The position numbers and the translations under genes were made by a program. 64,000 nucleotides of DNA from Pseudotamlana agarivorans (GTDB taxonomy: Bacteria; Bacteroidota; Bacteroidia; Flavobacteriales; Flavobacteriaceae). The stretch lies in assembly GCF_001642835.1 (NCBI RefSeq), contig NZ_LXEI01000001.1, positions 124,001 through 188,000 of the forward strand, read 5' to 3'. How positions within the stretch are numbered: the stretch's first letter is position 1; the number at the start of each line of letters is the position of its first letter. Shown in pieces: positions 51,821 through 61,566 of this stretch. The notes beneath the pieces were generated by a model. It made no database searches, was not told the origin of the DNA, and was given only the letters and a program-made list of their open reading frames with translations.

Positions 51821-52495
51821 CTATTTGATTTTAAACCTGATATAGGTAATCGCTTTGTTTTGCTCTAAGTACTGCGATTCATAAAAGGTCTGAATGGAAG
51901 TTACTTCTTCTGGACTTCCCTCTTGCTTATACACATTATGATTAGCATAAAGTACTTCATGCCCAGCACCATGTAGTAAACCAAGGGTGTAACCATGCAT
52001 AAATTCACTGTCTGTTTTTAGATTAACCACACCATCTGGTTTTAATATTTTCTTGTAACGCTCTAAGAAGGTTGCGTTTGTCATACGATGCTTGGTACGC
52101 TTATATTTTATTTGTGGGTCTGGAAATGTAATCCATATCTCATCGACTTCACCTTCGGCAAAAGCGTGATCAATAAGCTCTATTTGAGTACGTAAGAAAG
52201 CTACATTTGAAATTCCATTTTCAATGGCAGTTTTTGCCCCGCGCCAGAATCGCGCCCCTTTGATATCAATTCCAATGAAATTTTTATCTGGATATTTTTG
52301 AGCTAAAGCCACAGAATACTCACCTTTACCACAACCTAACTCTAAAACTAAAGGGTTGTTATTTTTAAAAACTTCAGTGCGCCACTGCCCTTTTAATTTG
52401 AATTGAGATTCTACAAGTTCATCTCTTGTAGGTTGAAATACATTTGAAAATGTTTCGTTTTCCTTAAATCTTCTGAGTTTATTTTTACTTCCCAA
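51821..52495 (-). CDS. trmB: tRNA (guanine-N7-)-methyltransferase
   Basis: Methylates G46 of tRNA with SAM. The 224 residues contain the SAM motif LELGCGKGEYSVALAQKYP and NFIGIDIKGARFWRGAKTA, and the TrmB signature EIWITFPDPQIKYKRTKHRMT. First gene of trmB-lysE-atl. Confidence 0.95.
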   Translation of the reverse strand: MGSKNKLRRFKENETFSNVFQPTRDELVESQFKLKGQWRTEVFKNNNPLVLELGCGKGEYSVALAQKYPDKNFIGIDIKGARFWRGAKTAIENGISNVAFLRTQIELIDHAFAEGEVDEIWITFPDPQIKYKRTKHRMTNATFLERYKKILKPDGVVNLKTDSEFMHGYTLGLLHGAGHEVLYANHNVYKQEGSPEEVTSIQTFYESQYLEQNKAITYIRFKIK

Positions 52496-52544
52496 GGTGT
52501 GCTAACTATTTTTAATTATTTAATTTCACTGCTGTAAGCGTTTG

Positions 52545-52552
52545 CAAAAGTA
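52545..52552 (-). promoter_or_regulatory. Promoter -7 box for trmB
   Basis: TACTTTTG on the minus strand, perfect match, 50 bases before the ATG; a TTG lies 24 bases further upstream (52577-52579). Confidence 0.55.
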
Positions 52553-52652
52553 TGACAACGTTAAGCTATTTTAAAACAATGAATTAACAATTAATTATTA
52601 TTTGAAATAGATTTGGTAAAATTAAGGAAATATAAAAGAGTGGTAATACACT

Positions 52653-52660
52653 TATCTTTG
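52653..52660 (+). promoter_or_regulatory. Promoter -7 box for the glycosyltransferase gene
   Basis: TATCTTTG, perfect match on the plus strand. The 110-base leader holds the hairpin CGCTGT...ACAGCG (52720-52740) and a tiny frame MDIQGSLW. Confidence 0.5.
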
Positions 52661-52777
52661 AAATTATAAAAATTTTCACAAGCTACATGGCGAAGTGAAA
52701 AACATGGATATTCAAGGTTCGCTGTGGTGATGATACAGCGCTTTGCTCAATGCAAAATGAAAAAGTAACTCCTACTT

Positions 52778-53824
52778 ATGAAAAAGCAAATTTTGGTCGC
52801 TCCATTAAACTGGGGCCTAGGTCATGCCACGCGATGCATACCGATAATTAACGCTTTAATTGCAGAAAATTTTACACCAATAATAGCCAGTGATGGTGCT
52901 GCATTAGCCCTATTAAGAAAGGAATTCCCTAATGTATCATCTATCGAACTGCCTTCGTATAACGTGACTTACGCCAAAAACGGAAAACACTTTAAATTAA
53001 AACTGATTAAAGACTCTCCTAAGCTTCTAAAAGCTATAAAAAGGGAAAAAAAAGCAGTTGCTGAAATTTTAGACACTCACGATATTTCTGGAATTATTTC
53101 AGATAATAGAATGGGCGTTAGAAATAAAAAAGTGCCTTCTGTTTTTATAACGCATCAATTATATGTTTTAAGCGGAAGCACCTCTTGGTTGAGTACTAAA
53201 ATGCATCAAAAATTTATAAAGAAATTTGACAGATGCTGGGTACCAGATATTCCTGGAGAACCGAATTTAAGTGGCAAACTAGGTCACGTAAAAACATTTG
53301 ATATCCCTACGGAATATATTGGCCCTTTAAGCCGATTTACAGCATCAAACGAGGTAATCAAAAATGATTTGATGGTTTTAATTTCGGGACCAGAACCTCA
53401 ACGTTCTTTATTAGAAGAAAAACTTTTACAAGAACTTAAAAGCTTCACTGGAAAAATTGTTTTTGTTAGAGGTCAAATGGAAGCCCAACAAACCAAAGAA
53501 GTTTTTGGAAACATCACCATTTATAATTTCATGACTTCCAATTTACTTGAAAAAACCATCAATGAAAGCGCTTTAATTATCTCACGTTCTGGATATACCA
53601 CAGTCATGGATTTAGCGAAACTTAACAAAAAGGCCTTTTTTATTCCAACGCCGGGACAATTTGAACAAGAATACCTTGCAGAAAGACTTTGGGAATTAAG
53701 TATGGTTCCTACCTGTAAACAAGATGCGTTTACCATAGATAAACTCGATGAAGTTGTAGCCTATGAAGGGTTGAAAGCTTTCGATTTTACACCTGATTAT
53801 AAATCACTGTTCAGCTTTTTCTAA
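52778..53824 (+). CDS. GT-B glycosyltransferase (MurG-like, Glyco_trans_1_3 type)
   Basis: 348 residues. The N-terminal ILVAPLNWGLGHATRCIPIINAL matches the GT-B nucleotide-sugar glycosyltransferases with the GLGHATR loop. SRSGYTTVMDLAKLNKKAFFIPTPGQFEQEYLAERL is the UDP-sugar-binding C-domain. The acceptor is unknown. Its last 21 bases overlap those of the converging histidine kinase gene. Confidence 0.85.
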   Translation: MKKQILVAPLNWGLGHATRCIPIINALIAENFTPIIASDGAALALLRKEFPNVSSIELPSYNVTYAKNGKHFKLKLIKDSPKLLKAIKREKKAVAEILDTHDISGIISDNRMGVRNKKVPSVFITHQLYVLSGSTSWLSTKMHQKFIKKFDRCWVPDIPGEPNLSGKLGHVKTFDIPTEYIGPLSRFTASNEVIKNDLMVLISGPEPQRSLLEEKLLQELKSFTGKIVFVRGQMEAQQTKEVFGNITIYNFMTSNLLEKTINESALIISRSGYTTVMDLAKLNKKAFFIPTPGQFEQEYLAERLWELSMVPTCKQDAFTIDKLDEVVAYEGLKAFDFTPDYKSLFSFF

Positions 53825-54850
53825 AGTGAAAGAAAACTCGCTACCAATACCTTCTTCACTTTCTACATAAATTTTCTCTTTATGCGCTTCTATAATGTGT
53901 TTTACAATAGACAAACCAAGACCTGACCCACCTTCTTTTCGAGACCCACTTTTATCTACCCGATAAAAACGTTCAAACAAACGTGGTAAATGCATTTTAG
54001 CTATGCCTTCACCATTATCGGTTACCCGAATGATGACTTTGTTTTTAATAAGATTTTCGATACTGATTTCGGTGGTTCCTCGTTCGCTTCCGTATTTAAT
54101 CGAATTCACAATTAAGTTTGCTAAAACTTGTTGTACACGCTCTTTATCAGCTCGCACAAAAACAGGAGTTGCGTATTTTCTATCAAAAGTTAAAGTAATA
54201 TCCTTTTTGTTAGCCTTCATCTCCAACATGTCAAAAACTTGCCTTATAAGTTCTACGATATTAAAAACCTCATATTGCAACCTGAGATCACCCACCTCTA
54301 GCTTAGTAATCATATCCAAATCCTTGATAATAAAACCAAGTCTTTCGATACCCTTACTTGCGCGTTCTAAATATTTTTTTCTGATTTCCTTATCGTCAGC
54401 AGCCCCATCTAACAAAGTTAAAATATAGCCTTGAACCGTAAATAACGGAGTTTTTAATTCATGAGACACATTACCGATAAACTCTTTACGATACTCCTCA
54501 CGAACCCTTAAGGTTTCAATTTCAATCTTTTTATCCTTAGCATAACGATCGATATCCTCGGTAAGGGTTTTAATATTTGTTGTAATAGGACCTTTAGAAA
54601 GATTAGCCGACTCGAGCAGTGTTAAATCATCGTATATTTTTTTAATACGCTTGTAGATAAACCGTTCAACATTATATTGAATGATGACTAGAGAAAATAA
54701 GAACACGATAACACTAAACAAAGCAAGCCAGTACCAGTGTAGGGCTTCCAGATAGTATAAAAAAACACCCATTACGAGTGTTGTGTAAAGGGCTATCCAT
54801 AGCGATGTTCTTACCGCGAAACGATATGATTTTTTAAATTGAGAAGGCAT
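53804..54850 (-). CDS. Sensor histidine kinase, PhoR-like
   Basis: 348 residues. Two membrane helices at the N-terminus (LWIALYTTLVMGVFLYYLEA and WLALFSVIVFLFSLVIIQY) with almost no periplasmic loop. A HAMP-like linker is followed by the H-box FIGNVSHELKTPLFTVQGY with H130, and then the N box (LANLIVNSIKYG), G1 (VTDNGEGIA) and G2 (GGSGLGLSIVKHI). The lack of a sensor loop fits PhoR-type kinases that sense through partners. It overlaps the response-regulator gene by one base. Confidence 0.92.
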   Translation of the reverse strand: MPSQFKKSYRFAVRTSLWIALYTTLVMGVFLYYLEALHWYWLALFSVIVFLFSLVIIQYNVERFIYKRIKKIYDDLTLLESANLSKGPITTNIKTLTEDIDRYAKDKKIEIETLRVREEYRKEFIGNVSHELKTPLFTVQGYILTLLDGAADDKEIRKKYLERASKGIERLGFIIKDLDMITKLEVGDLRLQYEVFNIVELIRQVFDMLEMKANKKDITLTFDRKYATPVFVRADKERVQQVLANLIVNSIKYGSERGTTEISIENLIKNKVIIRVTDNGEGIAKMHLPRLFERFYRVDKSGSRKEGGSGLGLSIVKHIIEAHKEKIYVESEEGIGSEFSFTLEKAEQ

Positions 54851-55530
54851 TAATCAACAAACTTATAGCCCACGCCTTTAATCGTTTTAAAACTATCATC
54901 CCCTAATTTTTCACGAAGTTTTCTAATGTGAACATCGATGGTTCTACCTCCTACAACCACTTCATTACCCCAAACTGCATCTAAAATTTCGTCTCTTTTA
55001 AATACTTTTCCAGGCTTAGAAGCTAATAATGAAAGTAATTCAAATTCTTTTCGAGGCAGAATAATTTCAACTCCTTTAGAAGTGATTTTATACTCATCGC
55101 GGTTAATGATTAAACTACCAATTTTCATGGTATCGGCAACATCTTCCTCTTTAAAACGTCTTAATAGCGCTTTCACCTTACTAACTAGAACTTTTGGTTT
55201 TATAGGCTTCGTTATATAATCATCGGCACCAGCATCAAAACCAGCTACTTGAGAATAGTCTTCTCCTCTAGCTGTTAAAAATGTAACAATACTGTTTTTT
55301 AAGTCTGGATTTTTTCTGATGATTTCACAGGCTTCAATACCATCCATTTCAGGCATCATAACATCTAAAATAATAAGGTGCGGCAATTCTTTTTTAGCCT
55401 TTTTAACACCTTCTTGTCCGTTTTCAGCAGTAATCACCTGGTAGCCTTCGCTGGATAAATTATATCCAACAATTTCTAAAATATCTGGTTCATCATCAAC
55501 CAGTAAAATTTTTATATCCTTTTTTTTCAT
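54850..55530 (-). CDS. OmpR/PhoB-family response regulator
   Basis: 226 residues. The receiver domain has acidic pocket D12-D13, phospho-acceptor D56 (LIILDVMMPEMDG) and the K of DDYITKPIKPK. The winged-helix effector domain (about 128-226) ends VVGGRTIDVHIRKLREKLGDDSFKTIKGVGYKFVD. Named by similarity to PhoB; no Pho box or phosphate genes are nearby, so the signal is not known. Cognate kinase is downstream. Confidence 0.94.
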   Translation of the reverse strand: MKKKDIKILLVDDEPDILEIVGYNLSSEGYQVITAENGQEGVKKAKKELPHLIILDVMMPEMDGIEACEIIRKNPDLKNSIVTFLTARGEDYSQVAGFDAGADDYITKPIKPKVLVSKVKALLRRFKEEDVADTMKIGSLIINRDEYKITSKGVEIILPRKEFELLSLLASKPGKVFKRDEILDAVWGNEVVVGGRTIDVHIRKLREKLGDDSFKTIKGVGYKFVD

Positions 55531-55768
55531 TGTAGTTACGACGTTTGTCGAAGTAAAGATAGAACTAATAACACAATTTAAATAAAATTACATTATTAAT
55601 AACACTAAGATAACAATACTGTTACAAAGATTTAAATTTAACCTTAAAAACCAAATTTTTAACAGTTTTATGGCACCACTTTTGATACAAAACACTAACT
55701 TTATACCTTACTAATTATGAGGGGGCTAAAGCCTAAAATCATAACCTAGTATTAACTAATTTCAACAA

Positions 55769-56110
55769 ATGGTAAAAAACTACTTTTTTTATATTTTTCT
55801 TATGTTCACTTTGTTTTTAGCGCTGCCTTCAGAAGCTCAAAATAAAGAGACCATATCGTCTGCCCTAGAAAATATTCCAGGTTTAACCATTTACCCTAAC
55901 CCGGTTAATAGTCAAAACACCTACGTCCATATCATCTCAAAATTAAACGCCCCTAAACAGGTTCAAATTTTCGATGTGCTTGGTAAGCAATTAATGTCTA
56001 AAAATCTTGTTGGGAAAGAACTGAACATCTCACAATTCAGCAAAGGGATTTACATTTTAAAAATAACAGAAAAAGGTCAAAGCGAAACCCGCAAGCTTGT
56101 TATTAAGTAG
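55769..56110 (+). CDS. Bare T9SS type A sorting-domain protein
   Basis: 113 residues: signal peptide (KNYFFYIFLMFTLFLALPSEAQ, about 1-23), a 15-residue spacer, then a complete type IX secretion sorting domain (LTIYPNPVNSQNTYVHI, VQIFDVLGKQLMSKNL, ISQFSKGIYILKI, ETRKLVIK). There is no cargo domain. Normally this domain is the last 75-90 residues of a large secreted protein. TAACTTTA before it is a weak -7 box. It could be a truncated remnant or a functional small surface protein. Confidence 0.88.
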   Translation: MVKNYFFYIFLMFTLFLALPSEAQNKETISSALENIPGLTIYPNPVNSQNTYVHIISKLNAPKQVQIFDVLGKQLMSKNLVGKELNISQFSKGIYILKITEKGQSETRKLVIK

Positions 56111-56171
56111 CATCAAAACTTAAAATAAATCTATTTAAAGCGTTGCAATAGCAGTGCTTTTTTATTTTACA

Positions 56172-56179
56172 TACTTTTG
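56172..56179 (+). promoter_or_regulatory. Promoter -7 box for the LuxE-like gene
   Basis: TACTTTTG, perfect match. It overlaps the first in-frame ATG (56177), which rules that start out in favour of 56198. Confidence 0.55.
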
Positions 56180-56197
56180 TATCATATCAATAAAAGA

Positions 56198-57175
56198 ATG
56201 GATAGTAATACGATTTTCAATATTCAAAACGCGGCCGATTTCGAAGATGTCGCTTTACAAGTTTTCAATTTTCAGTTTAAAAACAACAGGGTTTATCGTT
56301 CTTTTTGCGATTTGTTATACATTCATCCTAGCGATGTGACTTGCATACAACAAATCCCTTTTTTACCTATTCAGTTTTTTAAAACGCGTGACATTTTAAG
56401 TTCGCAATCTGCCATACAAACAACCTTTACCAGCTCTGGAACTACAGGCAATGAGACCAGTAAGCACCATGTTACAGATCTTGACGTTTACAATAAAAGT
56501 TTCACCAAGGGTTTTGAACATTTTTATGGCCCTATTGAAGATTATGTCATTTTAGGACTTTTACCCTCCTATTTGGAACGCCAGGGCTCGTCGTTAATAT
56601 ATATGGTCGATGCCATGATTAAAACCTCTAAACATCCAGAAAGCGGATTTTACTTGAATAATCTTGAAGAATTAAAAGAAGCTCTGATTAAACTAGATAC
56701 TGAAGGCAAAAAAGTTTTATTAATAGGAGTTTCATTTGCCTTGTTAGATTTAGTTGAAACCTATCAATTCCAATTAAAAAACACCATAATCATGGAAACT
56801 GGAGGCATGAAAGGCAAACGCAAAGAACTGATAAGAAATGAGCTTCATGACATTCTTAAATCAGGTTTTGGCGTTGAAGACATCCATAGTGAGTACGGCA
56901 TGACCGAACTATTGAGTCAGGCCTACTCCAAAGGACAAGGTGTATTTGAGTGTCCGCCATGGATGAAAATACTAACCAGAGACACCGAAGACGCCCTAAG
57001 CATACAGCCAGCAGAAAAAGCTGGTGGACTGAATATTATTGATTTAGCCAACATCAATTCCTGTGCTTTTATTGCCACGCAAGATTTAGGTCGTGTGAAA
57101 ACTGACGGCACTTTTGAGGTGATAGGTCGCTTTGATAATGCTGATATTCGCGGTTGTAATCTTATGGTTTTATAA
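56198..57175 (+). CDS. LuxE/PaaK-like acyl-activating protein (acyl-protein synthetase family)
   Basis: 325 residues from the ATG at 56198 (MDSNTIFNIQN). The adenylate-forming signature FTSSGTTGNETSKHH and the later HSEYGMTELLSQAYS motif place it with LuxE and phenylacetate-CoA ligase, which activate carboxylic acids as acyl-adenylates. It is short, like LuxE, without a full C-terminal domain (ends GRFDNADIRGCNLMVL). No lux genes are near; in Bacteroidota such genes often accompany cell-surface or lipid genes. Substrate unknown. Confidence 0.82.
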   Translation: MDSNTIFNIQNAADFEDVALQVFNFQFKNNRVYRSFCDLLYIHPSDVTCIQQIPFLPIQFFKTRDILSSQSAIQTTFTSSGTTGNETSKHHVTDLDVYNKSFTKGFEHFYGPIEDYVILGLLPSYLERQGSSLIYMVDAMIKTSKHPESGFYLNNLEELKEALIKLDTEGKKVLLIGVSFALLDLVETYQFQLKNTIIMETGGMKGKRKELIRNELHDILKSGFGVEDIHSEYGMTELLSQAYSKGQGVFECPPWMKILTRDTEDALSIQPAEKAGGLNIIDLANINSCAFIATQDLGRVKTDGTFEVIGRFDNADIRGCNLMVL

Positions 57176-57257
57176 AAAATATTTTGCCTTGTAAGTTATG
57201 CAAGTGCATAACGTCTAATACCACAGTTAGAAAAAGAAAAATTTAATTATTAGTTAC

Positions 57258-57298
57258 AAAAGAACGCCTGATTTATTACTAAATCAGGCGTTCTTATT
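57258..57298. terminator. Bidirectional terminator between the LuxE-like gene and tyrS
   Basis: AAGAACGCCTGATTT (57260-57274) and AAATCAGGCGTTCTT (57281-57295) are perfect 15-bp complements around a 6-base loop. Confidence 0.9.
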
Positions 57299-57379
57299 TT
57301 ATAAATATTTTAAATAAAAAGTATAATAAAATCAAAGGGCTATTGATAACACCCCCTAAACACAAACTTTTAAGTTCAA

Positions 57380-58675
57380 CTAAACCACTTGTAACACAAA
57401 GTAATTCTTCTTACCGCGTTGTAAAAGCACAAACTTATCATTAATTAAATCTGCTGATGTAATTTTAAAATCGTCCTTCACCTTTTCCTTATTCACAGAA
57501 ATCGAGTTCTCTTTTAAGGCGCGTCTTGCTTCTCCGTTAGACTTTAAAAACCCACCTTGCTCGGCTAGTGCCGCTATAATATCTAAGCCATTTTCAATTT
57601 CAGATTTTGAGATTTGTGTTTGTGGCACGCCATCAAAAACATCTAAAAAGGTTTTTTCGTTTAAAGCTTTTAAATCTTCACTGGTAGATTTTCCGAAAAG
57701 AATATTACTTGCTTTAATAGCATTATCTAAATCCTCTTTAGAATGTACCATGGTTGTAATTTCTTCTGCCAAACGTTTTTGCAACGCACGTAAATGTGGA
57801 GCTTCCTGATGTTCTTCAATTAAAGACTCTATAGTTTCTCTACTTAAAAAGGTAAAGATTTTGATGTACTTTTCAGCATCAACATCACTTGTATTCAACC
57901 AATATTGGTAGAATTTATATGGCGAGGTTCTTTCGGCATCAAGCCAAATGTTACCACCTTCAGTTTTTCCAAATTTGGTTCCATCTGCTTTTGTTATTAA
58001 TGGCCAGGTTAAGGCATAACCCTTTCCTGCATCAACACGACGAATCAATTCGGTTCCCGTGGTAATGTTTCCCCATTGATCACTACCGCCCATTTGAAGC
58101 GTACAGTTTTTATCACGATATAAATGTAAAAAATCGTACCCTTGAACCAATTGATAAGTGAACTCGGTAAAACTCATTCCAACAGACGACTCGGAAGACA
58201 AACGTTTCTTAACCGAATCTTTAGCCATCATATAGTTCACTGTTATATGCTTTCCTACATCTCTAATAAATTCAAGGAATGAAAAAGTCTTCATCCAATC
58301 GTAGTTATTCACAATAACAGCAGCATTATCGGCATCACTATCAAATTCTAAAAACCTTGAAAGTTGTTCTTTAATAGCGTTTTGATTATGAATTAGCGTT
58401 TCTTCGTTAAGCAAATTACGCTCTGCCGATTTTCCTGAAGGATCGCCAATCATTCCTGTTGCACCACCTACAAGCGCTACAGGCTTATGACCAGATAACT
58501 GAAAGTGTCTCAAGCCCATAACACCAACCAGATGCCCAATGTGCAACGAATCAGCTGTAGGGTCGATACCCACATATGCCAAACGCATCGCTTCTAATAA
58601 GTGTTCTTCAGTACCCGGCATACTATCTTGGATCATACCGCGCCATGTCAATTCTTCAACAAAATTCTTTATCAT
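57380..58675 (-). CDS. tyrS: Tyrosyl-tRNA synthetase
   Basis: 431 residues from the ATG at 58675 ([16 protein letters not shown]). The open frame to 58717 contains the promoter and is not used. Class I motifs are HIGHLVG and KFGKTEGG (KMSKS equivalent), with the tyrosine pocket [10 protein letters not shown] and [13 protein letters not shown]. The C-terminal S4 RNA-binding domain ([20 protein letters not shown]) is complete. Confidence 0.97.
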   Translation of the reverse strand: MIKNFVEELTWRGMIQDSMPGTEEHLLEAMRLAYVGIDPTADSLHIGHLVGVMGLRHFQLSGHKPVALVGGATGMIGDPSGKSAERNLLNEETLIHNQNAIKEQLSRFLEFDSDADNAAVIVNNYDWMKTFSFLEFIRDVGKHITVNYMMAKDSVKKRLSSESSVGMSFTEFTYQLVQGYDFLHLYRDKNCTLQMGGSDQWGNITTGTELIRRVDAGKGYALTWPLITKADGTKFGKTEGGNIWLDAERTSPYKFYQYWLNTSDVDAEKYIKIFTFLSRETIESLIEEHQEAPHLRALQKRLAEEITTMVHSKEDLDNAIKASNILFGKSTSEDLKALNEKTFLDVFDGVPQTQISKSEIENGLDIIAALAEQGGFLKSNGEARRALKENSISVNKEKVKDDFKITSADLINDKFVLLQRGKKNYFVLQVV

Positions 58676-58700
58676 TTTAACTCTTTTTAAAAAACCTAGG

Positions 58701-58734
58701 CAAAGATAAAAATACATATATATTAAGGCATCAA
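58701..58734 (-). promoter_or_regulatory. Promoter of tyrS
   Basis: TATCTTTG (58701-58708, minus strand) is a perfect -7 box; TTG at 58732-58734 lies 23 bases upstream as the -33 element. Confidence 0.6.
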
Positions 58735-58761
58735 TTATGAATAATTCTTTAATTTAGTTGC

Positions 58762-59763
58762 ATGATTTTAGTAACAGGAGGAACCGGTTTAGTTGGCGCA
58801 CATTTACTTTACAGACTTACTTCGGAAGGTAAAAAAGTAAGAGCCATTTACAGAAGCAAAAAAAGTTTAAAACATACCAAAAATGTGTTTTCTTGTTACA
58901 CTGAAAACCCTGAAGCTTTATTCAATACTATAGAATGGGTAAAAGCCGATATTTTGGATATCCCGGATTTAACTGAAGCCTTCAAAGACATTACCCTAGT
59001 TTATCACTGTGCCGCTCTAGTCGCTTTCGAACCAAATAAATATTATAAATTACGAAAAACAAACATTGAAGGCACGGCAAATTTGGTGAATTTATCACTT
59101 AGTCATGACATTAAAAAGTTTTGCTACGTAAGCTCTATTGCCACTTTGGGAGACACCTTAAACCAGTCACCCATTAATGAAGATAGCATTTGGAACCCCG
59201 AAGAAGACCATAACGATTATGCCATTACAAAATATGGCGCCGAAATGGAAGTTTGGCGAGGCACTCAGGAAGGCTTAGATGCTATTATTGTAAATCCAGG
59301 AGTGATTTTAGGTCCTGGCATTTGGAAAAACGGCACCGGGAGTTTGTTTAAAAAAGCAGCTAAAGGCATAAATTATTACACTTCGGGCACTATTGCTTTA
59401 GTTGATGTTGAAGATGTGGTTTCTGCAATGATATCACTTACCAACAGCGACATTAAAAATGAACGTTATATTTTAGTTGCCGAAAATTGGCACTACAAAA
59501 AATTCATTACGGCTCTAAGCGAAGCTGTTCAATCCAAACCGCCTAAAAAATTAGCTAGCAGTAGACTTTTAAGTTTTGCTTGGCGTATGGATTGGTTAAA
59601 ACACAAACTCACAGGACAAAAAAGGCAATTAACGAAACACTTAGCCAAAACTTTAGACACTGAGAAAAATTACAGCAGTGCCAAAATAAAAACCGCTTTA
59701 AACTATAAATTTAAAGCGGTTGATACATCTATTGTTAAAATTGGACAGCACTATTTAAAATAA
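58762..59763 (+). CDS. NAD-dependent epimerase/dehydratase family protein (extended SDR)
   Basis: 333 residues. NAD motif MILVTGGTGLVGAHLLYRL at the N-terminus, the FCYVSSIATLG serine region, and Y-x3-K in DYAITKYGAEMEVWRG. The sequence VNPGVILGPGIWKNGTGSLF resembles dihydroflavonol reductase/3-beta-HSD-like SDRs, which act on varied ketones or sugars. Substrate unknown. Divergent from tyrS and ends one base from the converging DUF4296 gene. Confidence 0.88.
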   Translation: MILVTGGTGLVGAHLLYRLTSEGKKVRAIYRSKKSLKHTKNVFSCYTENPEALFNTIEWVKADILDIPDLTEAFKDITLVYHCAALVAFEPNKYYKLRKTNIEGTANLVNLSLSHDIKKFCYVSSIATLGDTLNQSPINEDSIWNPEEDHNDYAITKYGAEMEVWRGTQEGLDAIIVNPGVILGPGIWKNGTGSLFKKAAKGINYYTSGTIALVDVEDVVSAMISLTNSDIKNERYILVAENWHYKKFITALSEAVQSKPPKKLASSRLLSFAWRMDWLKHKLTGQKRQLTKHLAKTLDTEKNYSSAKIKTALNYKFKAVDTSIVKIGQHYLK

Positions 59764-59764
59764 C

Positions 59765-60217
59765 TCAATCCATTATAATAGGCTTTACAAGCTTTAAAGA
59801 ATCTCTTTCAGCCTCCCCTTTTAGTGAAGCTTCTTCTTCTTTTTTAGTTTGCGCTTTCCATTCGTCAGCCTGAAGCGTCTTTAATTCCTCATGCAATCGC
59901 TCTAAACTATCAATCGCTTTGTTATAAATATCATCGTAAATTTCTACATGAAAAGCGTAGTAGGCATTACTGTCGGCAAACTGAGTACTATCAATCTTAT
60001 ATTTTCTATACACATAAGTATTCACATCTAAATTACTGTCTTTCATAATTCTCTTATTCGCAGAATTCGTAGAAGTAAGCAATTTAGAATCGATTAATAT
60101 ATTAATCATTTTATCCTCAGGAATTAAGTTTTCAGGTTTTTCTGGACCTTTAAACCTGTTACAGGCTATAAAGGACAACAACATTCCCAAACATAAAATT
60201 GCACGTTTTAAAATCAT
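59765..60217 (-). CDS. DUF4296 lipoprotein
   Basis: 150-residue lipoprotein: signal peptide with C19 (LSFIAC), then [20 protein letters not shown] and [34 protein letters not shown], the pattern of DUF4296, a Bacteroidota family of unknown role. A charged helical tail follows. Its start overlaps the pyrC stop by four bases. Confidence 0.87.
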   Translation of the reverse strand: MILKRAILCLGMLLSFIACNRFKGPEKPENLIPEDKMINILIDSKLLTSTNSANKRIMKDSNLDVNTYVYRKYKIDSTQFADSNAYYAFHVEIYDDIYNKAIDSLERLHEELKTLQADEWKAQTKKEEEASLKGEAERDSLKLVKPIIMD

Positions 60218-61560
60218 CTAGTAAAAGTTAATCGCTTTGCAGCTTTAACATTTTTAAATTCAGCATTCTGATACACCAGGCTACCATTTAAAAAAGTGTG
60301 AGTCACTCGAGATCTAAAGGTAGTACCTTCAAAAGGAGACCAACCGCATTTATATAAAATATTATCTTTATTTACCGTCCATGGCGTGTTTAAATCGACT
60401 AAAACCAAGTCGGCAAAATAACCTTCTTTAATAAAACCACGCTTTTCCACTTGAAATAAAATGGCTGGATTATGACACATTTTTTCAACCACTTTTTCCA
60501 AAGAAATTTTACCTCGGTGATACATTTCTAACATCGCAGGTAAAGCATGTTGGACCAAAGGCCCTCCCGAAGGCGCTTTAGTATAAACGTTATCTTTTTC
60601 TTGTTTGGTATGTGGCGCATGATCGGTAGCTATCACATCAATTCTACCATCGAGTAAAGCTTTCCAAAGTTGCTCTCTGTCGGAAGCTGTTTTCACTGCA
60701 GGATTCCACTTTATCAACGTCCCTTTTTTATCGTAGTCTTCATCTGAAAACCATAAATGATGTATACAAACTTCTGCCGTTATTTTCTTATCTTTTAATG
60801 GAATTTTATTAGAAAACAAACTCGTTTCCTTTCCTGTAGATAAGTGAAAAATATGTAAACGGGCTCCCGTTTTCTTGGCCAATTCAATAGCTTTTGATGA
60901 CGATAAATAACAAGCTTCTTCACTCCTAATTAAAGGGTGATACTTCACAGGGATATCATCGCCATATTCATCGTGATATTTCTTGAAATTTGCCTTAATA
61001 GTGCCTTCATCTTCACAATGCACTGAAATAAGCAAATCGGTGCTTTTAAATATATTTTCTAAAACTTCAGGATTATCAACAAGCATATTTCCTGTAGATG
61101 AACCAAGAAATAATTTTAATCCAGCGACATTCGTTTTATCAACTTTTAAAATCTCATCCAAATTGTCGTTGGTTCCGCCAAACATAAAGGAATAATTGGC
61201 TAGTGATGTTTCGGCAGCAATAGCAAACTTCTCCTCCAATTTTTCAATAGTGGTGGTTTGCGGATTGGTATTTGGCATTTCAATAAAAGACGTGATACCC
61301 CCAGCAATTGCAGCTCTGGATTCGGTAGCAATTGTAGCTTTTTCGGTTAAACCAGGCTCTCTAAAATGCACTTGATCGTCTATAACCCCTGGTAAAATAT
61401 ATTTACCTTCTGCATCAACAATATTAACTTCAGAAGATTTTGCACTTATCGATTCGTCGATTTGTTTAATAATTTCGCCTTCAATTAATATATCACCGCT
61501 AAACACTTTACCTTCATTGACAATTTTAGCGTTTTTAATAAGTGTAGTTTTCTCTTTCAT
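60214..61560 (-). CDS. pyrC: Dihydroorotase (class I)
   Basis: Cyclises carbamoyl-aspartate to dihydroorotate in pyrimidine synthesis. 448 residues of the amidohydrolase fold. Metal and substrate motifs are [12 protein letters not shown] (60-70), the carbamylated lysine in [26 protein letters not shown] and [10 protein letters not shown]. The first ligand of the usual H-x-H is Gln (Q63-V-H65), which I believe is usual for Bacteroidota members. Middle gene of GT2-pyrC-DUF4296. Confidence 0.92.
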   Translation of the reverse strand: MKEKTTLIKNAKIVNEGKVFSGDILIEGEIIKQIDESISAKSSEVNIVDAEGKYILPGVIDDQVHFREPGLTEKATIATESRAAIAGGITSFIEMPNTNPQTTTIEKLEEKFAIAAETSLANYSFMFGGTNDNLDEILKVDKTNVAGLKLFLGSSTGNMLVDNPEVLENIFKSTDLLISVHCEDEGTIKANFKKYHDEYGDDIPVKYHPLIRSEEACYLSSSKAIELAKKTGARLHIFHLSTGKETSLFSNKIPLKDKKITAEVCIHHLWFSDEDYDKKGTLIKWNPAVKTASDREQLWKALLDGRIDVIATDHAPHTKQEKDNVYTKAPSGGPLVQHALPAMLEMYHRGKISLEKVVEKMCHNPAILFQVEKRGFIKEGYFADLVLVDLNTPWTVNKDNILYKCGWSPFEGTTFRSRVTHTFLNGSLVYQNAEFKNVKAAKRLTFTR

Positions 61561-61566
61561 TGGTTT

